A DNA stretch of 10,181 nucleotides from positions 15,344-25,524 of the forward strand of contig DCLG01000005.1 of NCBI GenBank assembly GCA_002320935.1, in the 5' to 3' direction. Below are positions 6,596-10,181 of the stretch, one piece after another (within the stretch, counting starts at the first letter, position 1; every line of letters begins with the position of its first letter). Below the pieces are notes generated by a model that did no database searches, was not told the DNA's origin, and saw only the letters and a program-made list of their open reading frames with translations. A program made the position numbers and the translations under genes. The stretch comes from Pedobacter sp. UBA1654. GTDB taxonomy: Bacteria > Bacteroidota > Bacteroidia > Sphingobacteriales > Sphingobacteriaceae.

Positions 6596-8113
6596 ATGAA
6601 AAAAATATATATAGCTTTTTGTGTCGCTGCCTTACTTGGCGGATGTAAAAAAAGCGAACTGGAGTTAATTAATCCAAACCAGATCGTAACGGAGACTTAC
6701 TGGAAAACGGAAACGGATGTACATAGTGCATTTGCAGCAACCTATGGTTTACTGCGGAACGTAGATGGAGGTTTCTGGGGTGTGAGGGGTATTGAACTGG
6801 GTAATGGCCGTGGCGACGATTTCTTTATCCGTAATGATGTTGCCGATTTATACCGCTTATCGACCTTTACCAATAATGCAGATAACGGCACTGCCAATTC
6901 CCTTTGGAACTATTCATACCGGGGTATTTTCCGTGCCAATCAGATCCTGGAAAATGTAGGCAGGGTACCCTTGGATGATGCCAAGATGAAGGCATATATC
7001 GCTGAAGCGAAGTTTTTAAGAGGTTTAAACTATTTTATTCTTGCGATAAATTTCGGCGAAGTTCCTTTGATCTTGTCTGTACCTAAAGATGAAACAGAGT
7101 ATGGAAAGCCTAAATCACCTGAGGCAGATGTATGGAAGCAGATTATTGCCGATTTTACCGAAGCTGGCGCTGATTTGCCTACAGCTTATACTGCAGAATG
7201 GGTTGGTCGTGCAACTAAAGGTGCAGCGCTGAGCTATTTGGGTAAAGCTTACTTGTATACCAAAGAATACGCAAATGCGGAAACAACTTTACGTCAGGTA
7301 ACGACCATGGGTTATGCCCTGATGCCGAACTATGAAGACAACTTTCTGGTGGCTACAGAAAACAACCAGGAGTCTATCTTTGAAATTCAGCTGGGTGATG
7401 TTGGTGGAACCAATGCCTGGGGTGGCGAGAATGCCAGTGGTGCACTCGGCGTAACTACGGCGCAGGAATTCGCACCTTCAGAGGTGGGTGGCTGGTTTGA
7501 AGCCGGGCCTACAGACAAGCTTTTCAATGAGTTTCAGAAGGAACTTACCGCAGACGGTAACTTGGATCCAAGGATGTATGCAACATTGATATGGGACTAC
7601 CCTGGTGCCACATTCTATAGAAAGCCTTTCACGGATTTCAGGCTGCCATTTGGATTTAAATCGCTGTTTAAGAAATATCAGAACTATACCCAGGCTAATG
7701 AACTGACCGGAGCCAGTGGTGCGTCGAACTATACTTCAAGTAATAATGAGCGCGCATTGCGTTATGCAGATGTACTGCTTATGCTTGCAGAGGCGATTAA
7801 CATGCAGGGCCGACCAGCTGATGCTTATCCGTTTGTAAACCAGATCCGTACCCGTGCGAAGCTGGCAGCGCTGCCAGCAGGTTTTAACCAGGCGCAGATG
7901 ATGAACGAGATTGTACATCAGCGTATGATCGAATTTGCTCGTGAGAATCACCGATTCTATGACCTTAAGCGTTGGGGACTTTTACAGCAGGAGATCGCAA
8001 ATAGCGATAAGGTAGGTAAGCAGTTTTTCGTGCCCGGAAAACATGATTACTTTCCTATTCCGCAAAATGAGATCAACACCAATCAATTGATTGTCCAGAA
8101 CCCGAACTGGTAA
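6596..8113 (+). CDS. SusD/RagB-family outer-membrane nutrient-binding lipoprotein
   Basis: The 505-residue product begins with a short lipoprotein signal peptide ending in the lipobox LLGGC, so Cys17 should be acylated. The following KKSELE is compatible with export to the cell surface, though not diagnostic. The N-terminal SusD-like region contains TETYWKTETDVHSAFAATYG (31-50), NYSYRGIFRANQILENV (105-121) and AEAKFLRGLNYFIL. Tetratricopeptide-like helices occur around 205-240 (RATKGAALSYLGKAYLYTKEY). The C-terminal SusD/RagB half carries ERALRYADVLLMLAEA (385-400), ERMIEF-like QRMIEFARENHRFYDLKRWG (442-461) and the closing YFPIPQNEI...QNPNW. Length is typical. It is the surface lid of the SusC channel, 21 bp downstream of susC and co-transcribed. 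The ligand cannot be inferred, because SusD binding sites are not conserved in sequence. Confidence 0.97.
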   Translation: MKKIYIAFCVAALLGGCKKSELELINPNQIVTETYWKTETDVHSAFAATYGLLRNVDGGFWGVRGIELGNGRGDDFFIRNDVADLYRLSTFTNNADNGTANSLWNYSYRGIFRANQILENVGRVPLDDAKMKAYIAEAKFLRGLNYFILAINFGEVPLILSVPKDETEYGKPKSPEADVWKQIIADFTEAGADLPTAYTAEWVGRATKGAALSYLGKAYLYTKEYANAETTLRQVTTMGYALMPNYEDNFLVATENNQESIFEIQLGDVGGTNAWGGENASGALGVTTAQEFAPSEVGGWFEAGPTDKLFNEFQKELTADGNLDPRMYATLIWDYPGATFYRKPFTDFRLPFGFKSLFKKYQNYTQANELTGASGASNYTSSNNERALRYADVLLMLAEAINMQGRPADAYPFVNQIRTRAKLAALPAGFNQAQMMNEIVHQRMIEFARENHRFYDLKRWGLLQQEIANSDKVGKQFFVPGKHDYFPIPQNEINTNQLIVQNPNW

Positions 8114-8133
8114 TTGGCACTAAGTATTTGTAT

Positions 8134-8162
8134 AAAGCTCCCGGAAAACCGGGAGCTTTTTT
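8134..8162 (+). terminator. Intrinsic terminator after susD
   Basis: An 11-bp perfect stem (8134-8144 AAAGCTCCCGG, 8149-8159 CCGGGAGCTTT) encloses an AAAA loop and runs into a T-tract that ends at 8162. It starts 20 bp after the susD stop codon. It should end the susCD transcript (with fecR, if co-transcribed) and separate it from the kinase gene downstream. Confidence 0.92.
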
Positions 8163-8230
8163 AGTTTATGGCTGTTGGTTGAGGTTCAGCTGAGCTTGAA
8201 AGCCTTTGATAATGACCTGATCAAGCTATC

Positions 8231-8284
8231 AATCGACTCAGATATGGACATATTCTGAGCCGATTAGTGTATTTAATCGGCTCA
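8231..8284. repeat. Overlapping, mutually exclusive inverted repeats before the kinase gene
   Basis: Three related segments occur in alternating orientation: AATCGACTCA (8231-8240), TGAGCCGATTA (8256-8266) and TAATCGGCTCA (8274-8284). The second and third form a perfect 11-bp hairpin with a 7-nt loop (8267-8273). The first and second can instead pair with one mismatch, extended inward by GA/TC and TAT/ATA around a bulge. The middle segment can pair with only one partner at a time. No T-run follows, so this is not a simple terminator. The pairing is seen; any regulatory role is inference. The rest of the 183-bp gap (8163-8345) shows no gene. Confidence 0.5.
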
Positions 8285-8300
8285 TGCTTTAAGTAGAGCA

Positions 8301-8330
8301 TTTGTACCTCGGCAAAAAGATGTATTTTGA
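8301..8330 (+). promoter_or_regulatory. Weak candidate promoter for the PfkB kinase gene
   Basis: TTTG at 8301-8304 is followed after 18 bases by TATTTTGA (8323-8330), an imperfect version of the Bacteroidota -7 element TAnnTTTG with slightly short spacing. It lies 15 bp before the ATG at 8346. A second AT-rich possibility, TATATTTT at 8333-8340, has poor spacing to the TTTG. Some promoter is needed here, because a strong terminator lies upstream. Confidence 0.3.
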
Positions 8331-8345
8331 GCTATATTTTTTACT

Positions 8346-9227
8346 ATGGTTGATATCTGTTGCGTAGGACACATCACGTCTGATAAAGTGGTAACATCAA
8401 ACACCACGCTGTATATGCCTGGAGGCACTGCTTACTATTTCTCTTTTCCGCTTGCTGGTTTTGATCTGAATTATCTGTTGGTAACTGCGCTGGCGAAGGC
8501 AGAACATCGCTATGTTGCAGAGCTCGAGCATAGGAACATCGCGGTCAAAGTACAGGATAGTGAACATACCGTGTGCTTCGAGAATGTTTACGAGGCGAAT
8601 ACCGATTTCCGCACGCAGTACGTGTCTCAGAAAGCAGATGCTTTTAGGGAAGCGACTTTAGCAAATGTAGAGGCCAGGATTTTTCATCTCGGCCCGTTGC
8701 TCGCTGATGATTTCTCCCTTTCATTGATCGCTGCGCTTGCCGCGAAAGGGCGGGTGAGTATGGATGTACAGGGGTATTTACGGGTGGTGAAGGAAGGCAA
8801 GGTGTTCCAGGCAGAATGGCCGGAAAAGCAGAAAGCTTTATCGTATGTAGACATCTTGAAGGCTGATGAAACGGAGTTAAGAACGCTGACCGGTGTGGAA
8901 GACATAAAAAGCGCTGCGGCATTAGTGAGCGATTGGGGCGTGAAAGAAGTGGTGATTACCAATGGCAGCCAGGGGTCCATGATCTATAGCAAGGGCGTAT
9001 TTCATTCCATTCCGGCATTTCCGCCGAGAACGTTGGTTGATGCAACGGGCTGTGGGGATACCTACATGGCCGGTTATCTGTATCAACGCATTAAAGGTGC
9101 CGATGAAAAGCAAGCTGGGCGTTTTGCTGCGGCACTTGCAACGCTTAAGCTGGAATCTGCCGGCCCTTTTCAGGGCCGCCTTGAAGATGTGGATTACGTG
9201 TTGGATCAGTATGCAAGCAAGGCTTAA
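8346..9227 (+). CDS. PfkB (ribokinase)-family sugar or polyol kinase, substrate unknown
   Basis: This 293-residue protein follows the PfkB plan. The N-terminal strand VDICCVGHITSDKV (2-15) and a PGGTAYYF loop (25-32) correspond to the substrate-binding Gly-Gly region. A small lid-like segment follows (about 60-95). The C-terminal signature DATGCGDTYMAGY spans 232-244; Gly235-Cys236-Gly237-Asp238 gives the anion hole and the catalytic base Asp238. TNGSQGS (205-211) and LKADETELRTLTG (171-183) match the usual nucleotide-side motifs. Members phosphorylate the hydroxyl of a sugar, nucleoside or inositol with ATP in the cytoplasm. The VGHxxxD start and short length recall the inositol/nucleoside-like branch more than fructokinase, but that is only an impression. 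The gene stands alone on its strand after a terminator and converges on the response regulator with 8 bp between stops. Confidence 0.88.
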   Translation: MVDICCVGHITSDKVVTSNTTLYMPGGTAYYFSFPLAGFDLNYLLVTALAKAEHRYVAELEHRNIAVKVQDSEHTVCFENVYEANTDFRTQYVSQKADAFREATLANVEARIFHLGPLLADDFSLSLIAALAAKGRVSMDVQGYLRVVKEGKVFQAEWPEKQKALSYVDILKADETELRTLTGVEDIKSAAALVSDWGVKEVVITNGSQGSMIYSKGVFHSIPAFPPRTLVDATGCGDTYMAGYLYQRIKGADEKQAGRFAAALATLKLESAGPFQGRLEDVDYVLDQYASKA

Positions 9228-9235
9228 ATAGTTAC

Positions 9236-9988
9236 CTAAAGCCAGTGCTTCAACAGCTCCGCAAAACCTTCTTTATATTGCTCGGTAACAGGTATGGTCA
9301 TCTGTCCAATCTGAACAGAATTCTTCGTCAGGGATTTGATATGCTCCACACCTACAATAAATGAGCGGTGGATTCTCAAGAAAGCCGGAGCGGTTAGCTT
9401 TTCTTCCAGGCTTTTCAGGCTGGTTAAGGTAAGCAGCGGTTTTTCTTCACCTTTAAGGAAAAGCTTTACATAATCTTTAAGACCTTCGATGTACAGGATG
9501 TCAGCAGTGTCAACCTTTTGCAGCTGGTAGTCCACCTTCAGGTACAAGTATTTCTTTTCAGTTGCAGCAACAGGCAGTCCGGCAGGAACCGGATTCAGGC
9601 TGTGCTCCAGCATAATGAAGTAATCGTACGCTTTGGTTGCAGCTCTGGAAAAGTCCACAAAGCTGAATGGCTTCAAGAGGTAATCCAATGCGTCTACCTT
9701 GAAGCCTTCAAGCGCGTATTGATCGTATGCAGTCGTGAATACAATCCGGAGATGCTTCTTTCTACCCGTTTGCTCAACGATACGGGCGAGTTCGATCCCA
9801 CTCAGATCTGCCATGCGGATATCCAGGAAGATGAGTTGTATATCCTGATTTTCATGTATCGCCTTTAAACCTTCCACGCCATTGCTATAAGCAGCTACCA
9901 GATTTAGAAAAGGTGTCTTTTCAACATAAGCGCTGATCAGGCTTAAGGCAAAAGGCTCATCATCTACTGCAATACAATTGATTTTCAT
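9236..9988 (-). CDS. LytTR-type response regulator (LytR/AlgR family)
   Basis: The 250-residue protein has a receiver domain (about 2-122) and a C-terminal LytTR DNA-binding domain (about 146-250). In the receiver, Asp9 and Asp10 form the acidic pocket, Asp56 in FLDIRM is the phosphorylation site, Thr85/Thr86 in FTTAY is the switch position, and Lys106 in LLKPF is the conserved lysine. The LytTR domain shows YLYLKVDYQLQKV, ILYIEGLKDYVKLFL and LRIHRSFIVGVEHI, all typical. It should act as a phosphorylation-controlled transcription factor in the cytoplasm. It lies 27 bp downstream of the histidine kinase gene on the same strand and is almost certainly co-transcribed with it. Targets are not evident; family members often regulate genes outside their own locus. 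The ATG at 9988 follows an A-rich stretch and gives a complete receiver domain. Confidence 0.95.
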   Translation of the reverse strand: MKINCIAVDDEPFALSLISAYVEKTPFLNLVAAYSNGVEGLKAIHENQDIQLIFLDIRMADLSGIELARIVEQTGRKKHLRIVFTTAYDQYALEGFKVDALDYLLKPFSFVDFSRAATKAYDYFIMLEHSLNPVPAGLPVAATEKKYLYLKVDYQLQKVDTADILYIEGLKDYVKLFLKGEEKPLLTLTSLKSLEEKLTAPAFLRIHRSFIVGVEHIKSLTKNSVQIGQMTIPVTEQYKEGFAELLKHWL

Positions 9989-10015
9989 CTTTTTAGAATG
10001 ATCTTGGTTAGGTGT

Positions 10016-10181
10016 TTATTGGAAGTCCAAAGTCAGCGTAACGGTGTACTCTTTAGTGGTGGCATTATTATCGACCGCCAAAGTGTGTTTTCCAGGGTAC
10101 AGTAGATCCAGTCTTCTCTCGGTATTGATCAGGCCGATGCCATTGCTCTCTTCCAGGTGTTCCCGTGCCTCAAAGGTAGAA
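10016..10181 (-). CDS. Sensor histidine kinase of LytS/YehU type, C-terminal end only
   Basis: On the minus strand a frame enters from the right edge and ends with TAA at 10016-10018; 54 codons are visible. They include ESNGIGLINTERRLDLLYPG, which matches the G2-box region GIGLxNxxxRLxxLY of the HATPase_c domain in LytS-like kinases. The tail HTLAVDNNATTKEYTVTLTLDF is the usual last strands ending near the stop. The ATP-binding N box, the phospho-accepting histidine and any membrane segments lie outside the window. The gene immediately precedes the LytTR response regulator (27-bp gap), which is the standard pairing for this kinase family. Kinase type is supported both by the motif and by the partner. 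Confidence 0.88.
   Translation of the reverse strand, partial: STFEAREHLEESNGIGLINTERRLDLLYPGKHTLAVDNNATTKEYTVTLTLDFQ

Noticed and set aside
8644..8980. Overlapping minus-strand open frames inside the PfkB gene
   Set aside because: They lie wholly within a gene that has clear family motifs, and their products show no recognisable domain.
9221..9243. GGCTT...AAGCC pairing between the convergent kinase and response-regulator stops
   Set aside because: A 5-bp stem with a long loop and no T-run; likely chance.
9518..9868. 116-codon plus-strand open frame inside the response regulator gene
   Set aside because: It is the antisense of conserved receiver and linker sequence and has no motif of its own.

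Overview
The window reads as chromosomal DNA of a Bacteroidota bacterium, most likely from the Sphingobacteriaceae (Pedobacter or Mucilaginibacter-like). The grounds are a FecI-type sigma factor, a FecR anti-sigma factor and a SusC/SusD outer-membrane pair in one block, a DUF4397 protein, a LytS/LytTR-type two-component pair, weak Shine-Dalgarno signals, and one good match to the Bacteroidota promoter pattern TTTG-N20-TAnnTTT. The genus is inferred from protein style only; no 16S or other marker gene is present.

Layout. Positions 3-395 hold the C-terminal end of a DUF4397 protein. An intergenic stretch follows (396-623) with a GC-rich array of 11-bp repeats and a long inverted repeat. Next is a DUF421/YetF-type membrane protein with a C-terminal four-cysteine zinc-ribbon-like tail (624-1313). 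It converges, with only 7 bp between stop codons, on an ECF sigma factor on the minus strand (1321-1887). A 147-bp divergent control region separates sigma from fecR (2035-3174). SusC (3245-6574) and SusD (6596-8113) follow fecR, and the run closes with a strong intrinsic terminator (8134-8162). A 183-bp gap with overlapping inverted repeats leads to a PfkB-family kinase (8346-9227). That gene converges, with 8 bp between stops, on a LytTR response regulator (9236-9988, minus) and the C-terminal end of its probable histidine kinase partner (10016-10181, minus, cut by the window edge).

How the genes work together. The central block (sigma, FecR, a SusC carrying an N-terminal STN signalling domain, and SusD) has every part of a trans-envelope regulation circuit. 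In the usual model for these families, ligand import through SusCD is sensed by the STN domain and passed to periplasmic FecR, which then frees the sigma factor to transcribe susCD. Unlike the usual co-directional fecI-fecR order, sigma here is divergent from fecR. No glycoside hydrolase, protease or sulfatase lies in the window, so the imported substrate cannot be named. The PfkB kinase and the two-component pair may be separate units, because a terminator isolates them from susD.

I see no mobile element, tRNA, rRNA or CRISPR array. Most of the window is conventional for this group. The parts most worth a second look are the 11-bp repeat array, the divergent control region, the zinc-ribbon tail on the DUF421 protein, and the overlapping hairpins before the kinase.
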